Assembly: GCA_947359465.1 (NCBI GenBank)
Contig: OX375875.1
Coordinates: 16,986,458-17,050,457 of the forward strand
Length of the DNA stretch: 64,000 nucleotides
Reading direction: 5' to 3'
DNA from: Metellina segmentata
Taxonomy: Eukaryota; Arthropoda; Arachnida; Araneae; Tetragnathidae
Shown here: in pieces, positions 53,307-64,000 of the stretch
Position numbering within the stretch: position 1 is the first letter of the stretch
Layout: the number at the start of each line of letters is the position of its first letter
Program-made: the position numbers and the translations under genes
Notes under the pieces: model-generated
What the model was told of the DNA's origin: nothing
Databases searched by the model: none
Seen by the model: only the letters and a program-made list of their open reading frames with translations

Positions 53307-54033
53307 ACTTTTAATGAAGGAAGAGAGAACTTCTATGCAGTGTCGTAGGAAGGGGTGCTGTGGGTGCGTGACGCCCTGTGTGTCATCACAGACAAGGGAA
53401 AAAAAATGGAAAAAAATAATATTTTTTAACTAAAGAAAATAGAAGTGGCTCACGACACTTTAAAAAAAAATTTTATAATCAAAACGAGTTTCATAACTTT
53501 ATCTGACTATTAACTTCAATAAGTCAACGTAATGCATATTAAAACATAAGTTCAGGCTACAAACGCTACGAGACGCGGCTGAATTCGACTGTGCGTACTG
53601 GAGAGCGTATGAATAAGGGAAGTACTAGGGTTCTCTTCAGTTCGTACTAGGGATGTCAAATCAAAGAAATTAACCGGTTATCGGTTAACCGATTTTTTAA
53701 GTTCAGGTTATAACTAAGGTTTACAGATCATCTCTTTTAAAAAGAACATGTTCAGGCGAGGATTTGTAAATTGAATCCTAAAGCATTATTTGTTCTTTTG
53801 CAAAACACTCTCTTAATCTGTGTGGAGTTGATTCTTTTGCAACTGTTTCACAATAAGTAACCTTATTATGTAAATACCTCTGGTCATCATATTTTAAGTT
53901 AATTTCTTTAATTTCAAAGCATATCAAATTTATTTCCTGAGGTTAATTTCTCTTCTCAATTTTACCATACTTAATTCATCACAATGCAGTAATAAATTTC
54001 ACGTTAATGAAAATTATTAAAACTTAAACTTAC

Positions 54034-54294
54034 GTGGCACGACGATAGCTTCTGGAGGTGGTGGAACAACTTTACCAAGGCACGCACTTTCGAAATCTGG
54101 GCAGCAGTCGTCACTATTCGTTAGGTTGCAGAACAAATCACAGTAGCACAGAGTAGTTAGTATAGGTACCGAGCAAGCATCGTCCCTTTTCGGGCAACAC
54201 TTCACCTGGCCCCTTTGGTTGCAATAATCTCCCCTTAGGTCTAGGTCTTCTGAATGATTGCGATAGTATATATCATACTGAATTCCTTGTCCAT
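54034..54294 (-). CDS. TINAG-type SMB exon, unit 28
   Basis: Majority protein. Donor GT at 54032-54033, acceptor AG at 54295-54296. Confidence 0.68.
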
Positions 54295-55136
54295 CTACCG
54301 AATAAAGCCAAAGAACACCATTCGATGGCAAAACACAAAATATAAGATGGTAGACTCATTTTTGTCAGTCAAAAAAAGAATTATCGAAACTAAAAATATT
54401 TCGGTTGACTCTCAAGCTTACACGAGAATTTATTGTACAAAATTAATCCGTCAAATTGCTGTCAAAAACATTCATGACTTATTCGGTTGAAGATAATGTC
54501 CGGAATTATATAATATAGGCATTATCTTGAGGACAAGATATTGCATCAATAGCAAACTTTAAATTTAGACTACGGCTAGTTCCACAGTTACTAGCAGTAC
54601 GATAACGGCATTTCCCATGACAAAAATAAATAATAAAAATTCAATATCGCTAAACTTTCAAAAATTCTTCAAGTTTAGGAAAAATTTATAAACTACAGAA
54701 CCTTATAAAAATAAGGTAACAATCTCGACGCACGTCCAAACGAAATTAAAAAAGGGCAGATAAAACCGTTCCGCAATTGAAGAGCTATTATGAAAAAAAC
54801 TAATACATTAAATTTTAAAATGTTCAAGTTTAAATTTTAAAATTCAGGCTTCTAGGTTTTTTCAATTACCTTTAGGACTACCTGTGTGATAAATTTCGTT
54901 AATGTAAGTGCTATAGCTTCATCTGAACACCGCATACGCGGACGTAAACACTGAGACATATCCTTTTATTGTAATAGGAGAGTCGTTCCGAAAGTAATAG
55001 CCGTTTGAGCATGAGCACAGCTCTGACAGTAGAAGGTGCAGCGGTCAAGATCAAACAGTTTTCGGGATTAGTGTGCTAGCTATTACTGAACTACATCGCA
55101 TTATATCGGTTAATGTTCTTTTGGAAAGCAAATAAA

Positions 55137-55292
55137 ATGTCCGAGAAAATCGAGTGTGCCGCCAAATTTGAAGTGAGATCTGTGATACAATTTGTAAAAG
55201 CAAAAAATTTGCGTACAAGCGAAATTTATCGTGAAATGAAAGCATTATATGGTGATGTAAGCGATGAATCATGTGTGCGTTGTTGGTGCTGA
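55137..55292 (+). pseudogene. Mariner HTH relic, unit 28
   Basis: Val20, Asn24, Ser42, TGA. Confidence 0.72.
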
Positions 55293-56021
55293 ACTTTTAA
55301 TGAAGGAAGAGAGAACTTCTATGCAGTGTCGTAGGAAGGGGTGCTGTGGGTGCGTGACGCCCTGTGTGTCATCACAGACAAGGGAGACAAAAATGGAAAA
55401 AAATAATATTTTTTAACTAAAGAAAATAGAAGTGGCTCACGACACTTTAAAAAAAAAATTTTATAATCAAAACGAGTTTCATAACTTTATCTGACTATTA
55501 ACTTCAATAAGTCAACGTAATGCATATTAAAACATAAGTTCAGGCTACAAACGCTACGAGACGCGGCTGAACTCGACTGTGCGTACTGGAGAGCGTATGA
55601 ATAAGGGAAGTACTAGGGTTCTCTTCAGTTCGTACTAGGGATGTCAAATCAAAGAAATTAACCGGTTATCGGTTAACCGATTTTTTAAGTTCAGGTTATA
55701 ACTAAGGTTTACAGATCATCTCTTTTAAAAAGAACATGTTCAGGCGAGGATTTGTAAATTGAATCCTAAAGCATTATTTGTTCTTTTGCAAAACACTCTC
55801 TTAATCTGTGTGGAGTTGATTCTTTTGCAACTGTTTCACAATAAGTAACCTTATTATGTAAATACCTCTGGTCATCATATTTTAAGCTAATTTCTTTAAT
55901 TTCAAAGCATATCAAATTTATTTCCTGATGTTAATTTCTCTTCTCAATTTTACCATACTTAATTCATCACAATGCAGTAATAAATTTCACGTTAATGAAA
56001 ATTATTAAAACTTAAACTTAC

Positions 56022-56282
56022 GTGGCACGACGATAGCTTCTGGAGGTGGTGGAACAACTTTACCAAGGCACGCACTTTCGAAATCTGGGCAGCAGTCGTC
56101 ACTTTTCGTTAGGTTGCAGAACAAATCACAGTAGCACAGAGTAGTTAGTATAGGTACCGAGCAAGCATCGTCCCTTTTCGGGCAACACTTCACCTGGCCC
56201 CTTTGGTTGCAATAATCTCCCCTTAGGTCTAGGTCTTCTGAATGATTGCGATAGTATATATCATACTGAATTCCTTGTCCAT
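56022..56282 (-). CDS. TINAG-type SMB exon, unit 29 (Asn to Lys variant)
   Basis: The only array copy besides unit 1 whose protein differs. Plus-strand ACTTTTCG replaces ACTATTCG, turning the Asn of NLTNSDD into Lys. The NLT glycosylation site just before it and all ten cysteines are kept. Donor GT at 56020-56021, acceptor AG at 56283-56284. Confidence 0.68.
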
Positions 56283-57124
56283 CTACCGAATAAAGCCAAA
56301 GAACACCATTCGATGGCAAAACACAAAATATAAGATGGTAGACTCATTTTTGTCAGTCAAAAAAAGAATTATCGAAACTAAAAATATTTCGGTTGACTCT
56401 CAAGCTTACACGAGAATTTATTGTACAAAATTAATCCGTCAAATTGCTGTCAAAAACATTCATGACTTATTCGGTTGAAGATAATGTCCGGAATTATATA
56501 ATATAGGCATTATCTTGAGGACAAGATATTGCATCAATAGCAAACTTTAAATTTAGACTACGGCTAGTTCCACAGTTACTAGCAGTACGATAACGGCATT
56601 TCCCATGACAAAAATAAATAATAAAAATTCAATATCGCTAAACTTTCAAAAAGTCTTCAAGTTTAGGAAAAATTTATAAACTACAGAACCTTATAAAAAT
56701 AAGGTAACAATCTCGACGCACGTCCAAACGAAATTAAAAAAGGGCAGATAAAACCGTTCCGCAATTGAAGAGCTATTAGGAAAAAAACTAATACATTAAA
56801 TTTTAAAATATTCAAGTTTAAATTTTAAAATTCAGGCTTCTAGGTTTTTTCAATTACCTTTAGGACTACCTGTGTGATAAATTTCGTTAATGTAAGTGCT
56901 ATAGCTTCATCTGAACACCGCATACGCGGACGTAAACACTGAGACATATCCTTTTATTGTAATAGGAGAGTCGTTCCGAAAGTAATAGCCGTTTGAGCAT
57001 GATCACAGCTGTGACAGTAGAAGGTGCAGCGGTCAAGATCAAACAGTTTTCGGGATTAGTGTGCTAGCTATTACTGAACTACATCGCATTATATCGGTTA
57101 ATGTTCTTTTGGAAAGCAAATAAA

Positions 57125-57280
57125 ATGTCCGAGAAAATCGAGTGTGCCGCCAAATTTGAAGTGAGATCTGTGATACAATTTGTAAAAGCAAAAACTTTGC
57201 GTACAAGCGAAATTTATCGTGAAATGAAAGCATTATATGGTGATGTAAGCGATGAATCATGTGTGCGTTGTTGGTGCTGA
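57125..57280 (+). pseudogene. Mariner HTH relic, unit 29
   Basis: Val20, Thr24, Ser42, TGA. Confidence 0.72.
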
Positions 57281-58008
57281 ACTTTTAATGAAGGAAGAGA
57301 GAACTTCTATGCAGTGTCGTAGGAAGGGGTGCTGTGGGTGCGTGACGCCCTGTGTGTCATCACAGACAAGGGAGACAAAAATGGAAAAAAATAATATTTT
57401 TTAACTAAAAAAAATAGAAGTGGTTCACGACACTTTAAAAAAAAATTTTATAATCAAAACGAGTTTCATAACTTTATCTGACTATTAACTTCAATAAGTC
57501 AACGTAATGCATATTAAAACATAAGTTCAGGCTACAAACGCTACGAGACGCGGCTGAATTCGACTGTGCGTACTGGAGAGCGTATGAATAAGGGAAGTAC
57601 TAGGGTTCTCTTCAGTTCGTACTAGGGATGTCAAATCAAAGAAATTAACCGGTTATCGGTTAACCGATTTTTTAAGTTCAGGTTATAACTAAGGTTTACA
57701 GATCATCTCTTTTAAAAAGAACATGTTCAGGCGAGGATTTGTAAATTGAATCCTAAAGCATTATTTGTTCTTTTGCAAAACACTCTCTTAATCTGTGTGG
57801 AGTTGATTCTTTTGCAACTGTTTCACAATAAGTAACCTTATTATGTAAATACCTCTGGTCATCATATTTTAAGCTAATTTCTTTAATTTCAAAGCATATC
57901 AAATTTATTTCCTGAGGTTAATTTCTCTTCTCAATTTTACCATACTTAATTCATCACAATGCAGTAATAAATTTCACGTTAATGAAAATTATTAAAACTT
58001 AAACTTAC

Positions 58009-58269
58009 GTGGCACGACGATAGCTTCTGGAGGTGGTGGAACAACTTTACCAAGGCACGCACTTTCGAAATCTGGGCAGCAGTCGTCACTATTCGTTAGG
58101 TTGCAGAACAAATCACAGTAGCACAGAGTAGTTAGTATAGGTACCGAGCAAGCATCGTCCCTTTTCGGGCAACACTTCACCTGGCCCCTTTGGTTGCAAT
58201 AATCTCCCCTTAGGTCTAGGTCTTCTGAATGATTGCGATAGTATATATCATACTGAATTCCTTGTCCAT
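58009..58269 (-). CDS. TINAG-type SMB exon, unit 30
   Basis: Majority protein. Donor GT at 58007-58008, acceptor AG at 58270-58271. Confidence 0.68.
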
Positions 58270-59111
58270 CTACCGAATAAAGCCAAAGAACACCATTCGA
58301 TGGCAAAACACAAAATATAAGATGGTAGACTCATTTTTGTCAGTCAAAAAAAGAATTATCGAAACTAAAAATATTTCGGTTGACTCTCAAGCTTACACGA
58401 GAATTTATTGTACAAAATTAATCCGTCAAATTGCTGTCAAAAACATTCATGACTTATTCGGTTGAAGATAATGTCCGGAATTATATAATATAGGCATTAT
58501 CTTGAGGACAAGATATTGCATCAATAGCAAACTTTAAATTTAGACTACGGCTAGTTCCACAGTTACTAGCAGTACGATAACGGCATTTCCCATGACAAAA
58601 ATAAATAATAAAAATTCAATATCGCTAAACTTTCAAAAATTCTTCAAGTTTAGGAAAAATTTATAAACTACAGAACCTTATAAAAATAAGGTAACAATCT
58701 CGACGCACGTCCAAACGAAATTAAAAAAGGGCAGATAAAACCGTTCCGCAATTGAAGAGCTATTATGAAAAAAACTAATACATTAAATTTTAAAATGTTC
58801 AAGTTTAAATTTTAAAATTCAGGCTTCTAGGTTTTTTCAATTACCTTTAGGACTACCTGTGTGATAAATTTCGTTAATGTAAGTGCTATAGCTTCATCTG
58901 AACACCGCATACGCGGACGTAAACACTGAGACATATCCTTTTATTGTAATAGGAGAGTCGTTCCGAAAGTAATAGCCGTTTGAGCATGAGCACAGCTGTG
59001 ACAGTAGAAGGTGCAGCGGTCAAGATCAAACAGTTTTCGGGATTAGTGTGCTAGCTATTACTGAACTACATCGCATTATATCGGTTAATGTTCTTTTGGA
59101 AAGCAAATAAA

Positions 59112-59267
59112 ATGTCCGAGAAAATCGAGTGTGCCGCCAAATTTGAAGTGAGATCTGTGATACAATTTGTAAAAGCAAAAACTTTGCGTACAAGCGAAAT
59201 TTATCGTGAAATGAAAGCATTATATGGTGATGTAAGCGATGAATCATGTGTGCGTTGTTGGTGCTGA
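59112..59267 (+). pseudogene. Mariner HTH relic, unit 30
   Basis: Val20, Thr24, Ser42, TGA. Confidence 0.72.
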
Positions 59268-59995
59268 ACTTTTAATGAAGGAAGAGAGAACTTCTATGCA
59301 GTGTCGTAGGAAGGGGTGCTGTGGGTGCGTGACGCCCTGTGTGTCATCACAGACAAGGGAGACAAAAATGGAAAAAAATAATATTTTTTAACTAAAAAAA
59401 ATAGAAGTGGCTCACGACACTTTAAAAAAAAATTTTATAATAAAAACGAGTTTCATAACTTTATCTGACTATTAACTTCAATAAGTTAACGTAATGCATA
59501 TTAAAACATAAGTTCAGGCTACAAACGCTACGAGACGCGGCTGAATTCGACTGTGCGTACTGGAGAGCGTATGAATAAGGGAAGTACTAGGGTTCTCTTC
59601 AGTTCGTACTAGGGATGTCAAATCAAAGAAATTAACCGGTTATCGGTTAACCGATTTTTTAAGTTCAGGTTATAACTAAGGTTTACAGATCATCTCTTTT
59701 AAAAAGAACATGTTCAGGCGAGGATTTGTAAATTGAATCCTAAAGCATTATTTGTTCTTTTGCAAAACACTCTCTTAATCTGTGTGGAGTTGATTCTTTT
59801 GCAACTGTTTCACAATAAGTAACCTTATTATGTAAATACCTCTGGTCATCATATTTTAAGCTAATTTCTTTAATTTCAAAGCATATCAAATTTATTTCCT
59901 GAGGTTAATTTCTCTTCTCAATTTTACCATACTTAATTCATCACAATGCAGTAATAAATTTCACGTTAATGAAAATTATTAAAACTTAAACTTAC

Positions 59996-60256
59996 GTGGC
60001 ACGACGATAGCTTCTGGAGGTGGTGGAACAACTTTACCAAGGCACGCACTTTCGAAATCTGGGCAGCAGTCGTCACTATTCGTTAGGTTGCAGAACAAAT
60101 CACAGTAGCACAGAGTAGTTAGTATAGGTACCGAGCAAGCATCGTCCCTTTTCGGGCAACACTTCACCTGGCCCCTTTGGTTGCAATAATCTCCCCTTAG
60201 GTCTAGGTCTTCTGAATGATTGCGATAGTATATATCATACTGAATTCCTTGTCCAT
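59996..60256 (-). CDS. TINAG-type SMB exon, unit 31 (last complete copy)
   Basis: Majority protein. Donor GT at 59994-59995, acceptor AG at 60257-60258. In minus-strand reading order this is the first exon copy in the window. No peptidase-like or von Willebrand C-like exon is seen to its right before the transposon. Confidence 0.68.
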
Positions 60257-61098
60257 CTACCGAATAAAGCCAAAGAACACCATTCGATGGCAAAACACAA
60301 AATATAAGATGGTAGACTCATTTTTGTCAGTCAAAAAAAGAATTATCGAAACTAAAAATATTTCGGTTGACTCTCAAGCTTACACGAGAATTTATTGTAC
60401 AAAATTAATCCGTCAAATTGCTGTCAAAAACATTCATGACTTATTCGGTTGAAGATAATGTCCGGAATTATATAATATAGGCATTATCTTGAGGACAAGA
60501 TATTGCATCAATAGCAAACTTTAAATTTAGACTACGGCTAGTTCCACAGTTACTAGCAGTACGATAACGGCATTTCCCATGACAAAAATAAATGATAAAA
60601 ATTCAATATCGCTAAACTTTCAAAAAGTCTTCAAGTTTAGGAAAAATTTATAAACTACAGAACCTTATAAACATAAGGTAACAATCTCGACGCACGTCCA
60701 AACGAAATTAAAAAAGGGCAGATAAAACCGTTCCGCAATTGAAGAGCTATTAGGAAAAAAACTAATACATTAAATTTAAAAATGTTCAAGTTTAAATTTT
60801 AAAATTCAGGCTTCTAGGTTTTTTCAATTACCTTTAGGACTACCTGTGTGATAAATTTCGTTAATGTAAGTGCTATAGCTTCATCTGAACACCGCATACA
60901 CGGACGTAAACACTGAGACATATCCTTTTATTGTAATAGGAGAGTCGTTCCGAAAGTAATAGCAGTTTTAGCATGAGCACAGCTGTGACAGTAGAAGGTG
61001 CAGCGGTCAAGATCAAACAGTTTTCGGGATTAGTGTGCTAGCTATTACTGAACTACATCGCATTATATCGGTTAATGTTCTTTTGGAAAGCAAATAAA

Positions 61099-61254
61099 AT
61101 GTCCGAGAAAATCGAGTGTGCCGCCAAATTTGAAGTGAGATCTGTGATACAATTTGTAAAAGCAAAAAATTTGCGTACAAGCGAAATTTATCGTGAAATG
61201 AAAGCATTATATGGTGATGTAAGCGATGAATCATGTGTGCGTTGTTGGTGCTGA
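61099..61254 (+). pseudogene. Mariner HTH relic, unit 31
   Basis: Val20, Asn24, Ser42, TGA. Last copy; unit 32 is cut before this position. Confidence 0.72.
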
Positions 61255-61590
61255 ACTTTTAATGAAGGAAGAGAGAACTTCTATGCAGTGTCGTAGGAAG
61301 GGGTGCTGTGGGTGCGTGACGCCCTGTGTGTCATCACAGACAAGGGAGAAAAAAATGGAAAAAAATATTATTTTTTAACTAAAGAAAAGAGAAGTGGCTC
61401 ACGACACTTTAAAAAAAAATTTTATAATCAAAACGAGTTTCATAACTTTATCTGACTATTAACTTCAATAAGTCAACGTAATGCATATTAAAACATAAGT
61501 TCAGGCTACAAACGCTACGAGACGCGGCTGAATTCGACTGTGCGTACTGGAGAGCGTATGAATAAGGGAAGTACTAAGGTTCTCTTCAGT

Positions 61591-61976
61591 TCGTACTAGG
61601 GATGTCAAATCAAAGAAATTAACCGGTTATCGGTTAACCGATTTTTTAAGTTCAGGTTATAACTAAAGTTTACAGATCATCTCTTTTAAAAAGAACATGT
61701 TCAGGCGAGGATTTGTAAATTGAATCCTAAAGCATTATTTGTTCTTTTGCAAAACACTCTCTTAATCTGCGAGGAGTTGATTCTTTTGCAACTGTTTCAC
61801 AATAAGTAACCTTATTATGTAAATACCTCTGGTCATCATATTTTAAGCTAATTTCTTTAATTTCAAAGCATATTAAATTTATTTCCTGAGGTTAATTTCT
61901 CTTCTCAATTTTACCATACTTAATTCATCACAATGCAGTAATAAATTTCACGTTAATGAAAATTATTAAAACTTAA
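61591..61976. repeat. Truncated array unit 32
   Basis: Matches the left spacer of the other units up to AAAACTTAA and then stops. Private changes include TCTGCGAGGAG and CATATTAAATTT. The exon itself is absent; the break falls 4 bp beyond where the GTAAGT donor would sit in exon orientation. Confidence 0.92.
61973..61976. other. TTAA insertion site at transposon junction
   Basis: In intact units this place reads ACTTAAACTTAC; here it reads ACTTAA followed by GGCTACAGTGGACAC. The break is exactly at TTAA, the target duplicated by Kolobok and piggyBac elements. The second copy would lie beyond the window. Confidence 0.65.
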
Positions 61977-62363
61977 GGCTACAGTGGACACTTAAAATGT
62001 CAAAATTTTACGAAATTGCAGAATTTTTTTTTATAGTTTATTTTGTTATTTTATATACTCTTCCATCAAACACAAAAAAAAAATTCCGATTTTATGCTTT
62101 TTTTGCTGAGTTATGGGGTAGTTTCGTTTTCCTCCGCCATGGCTACGCCCCTTTGTTTACGTTTTGCAGCCACATAAACACAGCTGTCAAGTCAGCGAAA
62201 ATATGGATTATTTTCTTTTCTCTTCTCAAAGCCTCACAATTATTCAGAACAGTTTATAATTTATCAAATTTGAAATGGCAACAGTAAATTTTAACTGTAT
62301 CTGTGACTGAAACCGCATATCATTATTTGTATACAAACTTACAAAGCGTTTTTTTCCCATGTG

Positions 62364-62370
62364 CATATAA
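62364..62370 (+). promoter_or_regulatory. Possible TATA box of the transposase gene
   Basis: CATATAA lies about 46 bp before the transposase ATG in a non-coding stretch. The spacing would allow a short leader. AT-rich sequence makes chance matches common. Confidence 0.25.
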
Positions 62371-62415
62371 GCAGTAGCAATCATTTTCAAAAGCTGTTGT
62401 TATCATTTTGTTGCT

Positions 62416-64000
62416 ATGGATCTTGTTTCAAAGAGATGGAGGAAGCCAAAAGGCCGACCCAGCAAGAGAAGGAAAGCAAATGCAGAAAATAGCCAGAAAC
62501 GCTATGCAAAATCAGAATGTTCTGCTAACATTGTTGAAAGGCAGGAACCAGCTCCCCAGCCTGAAGCCAACTACATAATCACTCACAAAACTGTGTTTGA
62601 TGAATTGTTGGAGAAAGTTCCCTGCAAAAGCTGTAAACAATGTTCACTTGTTGTGCATCAACACCATTCTTTGGGATATTCGGTCAAGCTGGAGCTCTTG
62701 TGTGGTACATGCGATGAGAGCTATGGTACTGTGTTTTCAAGTCCTCAAGAAGAACCAAAAAGCTCTCATGACATCAATGGCAAGTTGGTGAGTGCCTTCT
62801 TGTCCATAGGAAGAGGCCATGCTGCCTTAGAAACTTTTTCTTCTATATTAAATATGCCTGTTATGGACAAAAAAACCTTTTCTAAATGTATGCTGAACTT
62901 GTCTATTAAAAATCAAGACGTCAAACGACGAATGCTGCAAGTGTCCCGTGAAGCTGCTAGAGCAGCTCATATCAAAATGGATGGCGCACTTAGTACTAGT
63001 GTCGTAATAGATGTCAGTGTTTCTTACGACGGTACGTGGCAGAAGCGAGGGCATACTTCAAAGCTTGGATTAGGTATTGTCATTGACATAATAAGTGGCC
63101 TTGTCCTCGACTTTGAAGTACTATCCAAGTACTGTCACAATTGTGTGATGACTGCCAAGGAACTGGGAATGGGTACTCCTGAATTTTGCATTTGGAAAAA
63201 AGGACATGTTGAAGAATGCGAAAAGAACTTCGATGGATCAAGCGGAGCTATGGAAATGCATGCTGCCCTAAATATGTGGAGGAGGTCTGTGAGCGATTGC
63301 AGTATGCGATACGTGTCGGTATTGAGTGATGGGGACTCGAAGACTTTTCAGTTCTTGAATCAGAATCAAGTCTATGGGCCTGATCTTGAAATTCAAAAGG
63401 AAGAGTGCCTGAACCATGTAGCAAAAAGGTTGGGCACATCCTTAAGAAATAAAGTCAAAGAATGGCGCATGAAAAAAGTGACGCTCGGTGGTAAAAAGAA
63501 AGGCAGCTTGACTGAAAAAAATATAGTTAAGCTGCAAAACTTTTATCGCAAAGCAATAAGAGACAATGTGCCTGACACACAAAAAATGAAGTCTGCTATA
63601 TATGCTAGTTTGTTGCATTGCTCATCTAATGACAGAAAGCCACAGCATACTAAGTGTCCTGATGGGGAAACATCATGGTGTTTCTACCGAAGGGCGATTG
63701 CCAAAGGGGAAATGCCAGAATCTCACGCTGCAATGAAGACCCACCTGACGCCACAGGTTGTGGAAAAGATTATGCCAGTTTATCAGCGACTAGCATCTGA
63801 TGCTATTTTAGACAGATGTGTTGCTGGTAAGACGCAGAACATCAACGAAAACATTCATAGCTGCATTTGGAGGAAATGTCCCAAGGAAGTGTTCGTTTCA
63901 CGAAGAAGGCTGGAGTTAGCAGTAACTGATGCTATTCAAAAACATAACTTGGGATATGTGAAAGCTCTTGAATCGGAGGATAATCCCTCTTTAGATTCAA
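62416..64000 (+). CDS. DDE transposase (Mutator-like/Kolobok type), incomplete at window edge
   Basis: Catalyses cut-and-paste movement of the surrounding element. From ATG 62416 the frame stays open for 528 codons to the window end. The N-terminus is basic with an AT-hook-like KPKGRPSKRRK (residues 10-20). Two CxxC pairs (C70/C73 and C96/C99) could bind zinc. The core has VSYDGTWQKRGHTS around residues 202-215 (D205), YCHNC near 240-243, SDGDSK with D305 and D307, ECLNH at 330-334 (C331, H334), and NINENIHSCIWRKCPK at 475-490 with E478. D205, D305 or D307, and E478 could form the DDE triad (inference). This motif order is what I know from arthropod and cnidarian proteins labelled Mutator-like transposase domain. 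The TTAA junction favours Kolobok over a true Mutator, which makes 8-11 bp duplications. No stop or frameshift is seen, so the copy may be young. Confidence 0.8.
   Translation, partial: MDLVSKRWRKPKGRPSKRRKANAENSQKRYAKSECSANIVERQEPAPQPEANYIITHKTVFDELLEKVPCKSCKQCSLVVHQHHSLGYSVKLELLCGTCDESYGTVFSSPQEEPKSSHDINGKLVSAFLSIGRGHAALETFSSILNMPVMDKKTFSKCMLNLSIKNQDVKRRMLQVSREAARAAHIKMDGALSTSVVIDVSVSYDGTWQKRGHTSKLGLGIVIDIISGLVLDFEVLSKYCHNCVMTAKELGMGTPEFCIWKKGHVEECEKNFDGSSGAMEMHAALNMWRRSVSDCSMRYVSVLSDGDSKTFQFLNQNQVYGPDLEIQKEECLNHVAKRLGTSLRNKVKEWRMKKVTLGGKKKGSLTEKNIVKLQNFYRKAIRDNVPDTQKMKSAIYASLLHCSSNDRKPQHTKCPDGETSWCFYRRAIAKGEMPESHAAMKTHLTPQVVEKIMPVYQRLASDAILDRCVAGKTQNINENIHSCIWRKCPKEVFVSRRRLELAVTDAIQKHNLGYVKALESEDNPSLDS

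Larger units (their letters stand above)
1..61976. repeat. Tandem array of about 2-kb units, 31 complete plus one truncated
   Basis: The same segment recurs head to tail with a period of 1,986 bp in most of units 1-14 and 1,987 bp in most of units 15-31 (range 1,985-1,989). Unit starts, set at the motif TCGTACTAGGG: 1, 1987, 3973, 5959, 7945, 9933, 11919, 13905, 15891, 17878, 19863, 21850, 23836, 25822, 27808, 29797, 31784, 33771, 35760, 37747, 39734, 41721, 43708, 45695, 47682, 49669, 51656, 53642, 55630, 57617, 59604, 61591. Each complete unit holds one minus-strand TINAG-type exon and one plus-strand mariner relic. Units 2-9 differ from each other by only a handful of bases (for example two extra G at about 9158, an extra A at about 17439). 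The left end of the array may lie outside the window. Such an array can arise by unequal crossing over, by rolling-circle amplification, or in part by misassembly; the many unit-specific variants argue against a pure assembly loop. Confidence 0.98.
61977..64000 (+). mobile_element. DNA transposon, probably Kolobok-type, 5' part
   Basis: Begins right after TTAA with GGCTACAGTGGACACTT and carries a transposase with an intact reading frame to the window edge. The 439 bp before the gene are AT-rich with poly-T and poly-A runs and no convincing coding region. The left terminus is visible; the right terminus is not, so terminal inverted repeats cannot be tested here. The element has no similarity to the array units and appears younger than the array because it interrupts unit 32. 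Confidence 0.65.

Noticed and set aside
1..61976. CRISPR-like or rDNA-like array
   Set aside because: The unit is about 2 kb with a splice-bounded exon and a transposon relic. There are no short repeats with unique spacers and no rRNA-like sequence.
1..61976. Dscam-style mutually exclusive exon cluster
   Set aside because: The copies encode the same protein in 29 of 31 cases, so choosing among them would give no diversity.
61997..62287. 96-residue plus-strand open frame at the start of the transposon
   Set aside because: Composition is driven by poly-T and poly-A runs. No motif is recognisable, and it sits in the expected 5' untranslated and terminal region of the element.
62597..63439. Three short open frames inside the transposase region (62597-62791 plus; 62848-63054 and 63248-63439 minus)
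   Set aside because: All overlap the 528-codon transposase frame in other frames or on the other strand.

Overview
The window is almost entirely one head-to-tail tandem array. A unit of about 1,986-1,989 bp is repeated 31 times from position 1 to 61590. A truncated 32nd unit (61591-61976) is cut off by a DNA transposon that runs past the right edge. The base composition is AT-rich, the one real host coding piece is an exon with eukaryotic splice signals, and the mobile-element content (a mariner/SETMAR-type relic and a transposase with an intact reading frame) is animal-like. Together these point to a metazoan nuclear genome, most likely an arthropod. A spider is my guess, from the character of the transposase and mariner pieces; I could not confirm it.

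Layout of a unit (numbers for unit 1): an AT-rich left spacer that starts with a palindromic AACCGGTT / ATCGGTTAACCGAT block (1-390); a minus-strand exon (393-653) for a cysteine-rich somatomedin-B-like domain of the tubulointerstitial nephritis antigen (TINAG) type, with a GTAAGT donor; a long spacer with a small hairpin (850-888) and AT-rich direct repeats (1168-1202); a plus-strand degenerate mariner helix-turn-helix fragment (1496-1651); and a final spacer up to a 9-bp direct repeat at the unit junction. The exon is intact in all 31 complete units. Its inferred boundaries give 261 bp with phase 1 at both ends, so any number of copies could be spliced together in frame. The mariner fragment is dead in every unit and was evidently carried along with the exon when the segment amplified.

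Units 2-9 are nearly identical. Units 10-14 are transitional, and units 15-31 form a second variant family. Shared private variants show multi-unit duplications: units 10-11 resemble 12-13 at an offset of two units, and units 15-16 resemble 18-19 at an offset of three. The outermost units (1, 31 and 32) carry the most private changes, as expected where homogenisation is weakest.

At the right end the array stops at a TTAA (61973-61976), 4 bp into the intron beyond an intact GTAAGT donor. The sequence that follows is a transposon with a 528-codon open transposase frame (62416-64000, incomplete). The TTAA junction fits a Kolobok-type element. The protein resembles what databases call Mutator-like transposase domain proteins. 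If this is a simple insertion, the array should resume after the far end of the transposon, outside this window.
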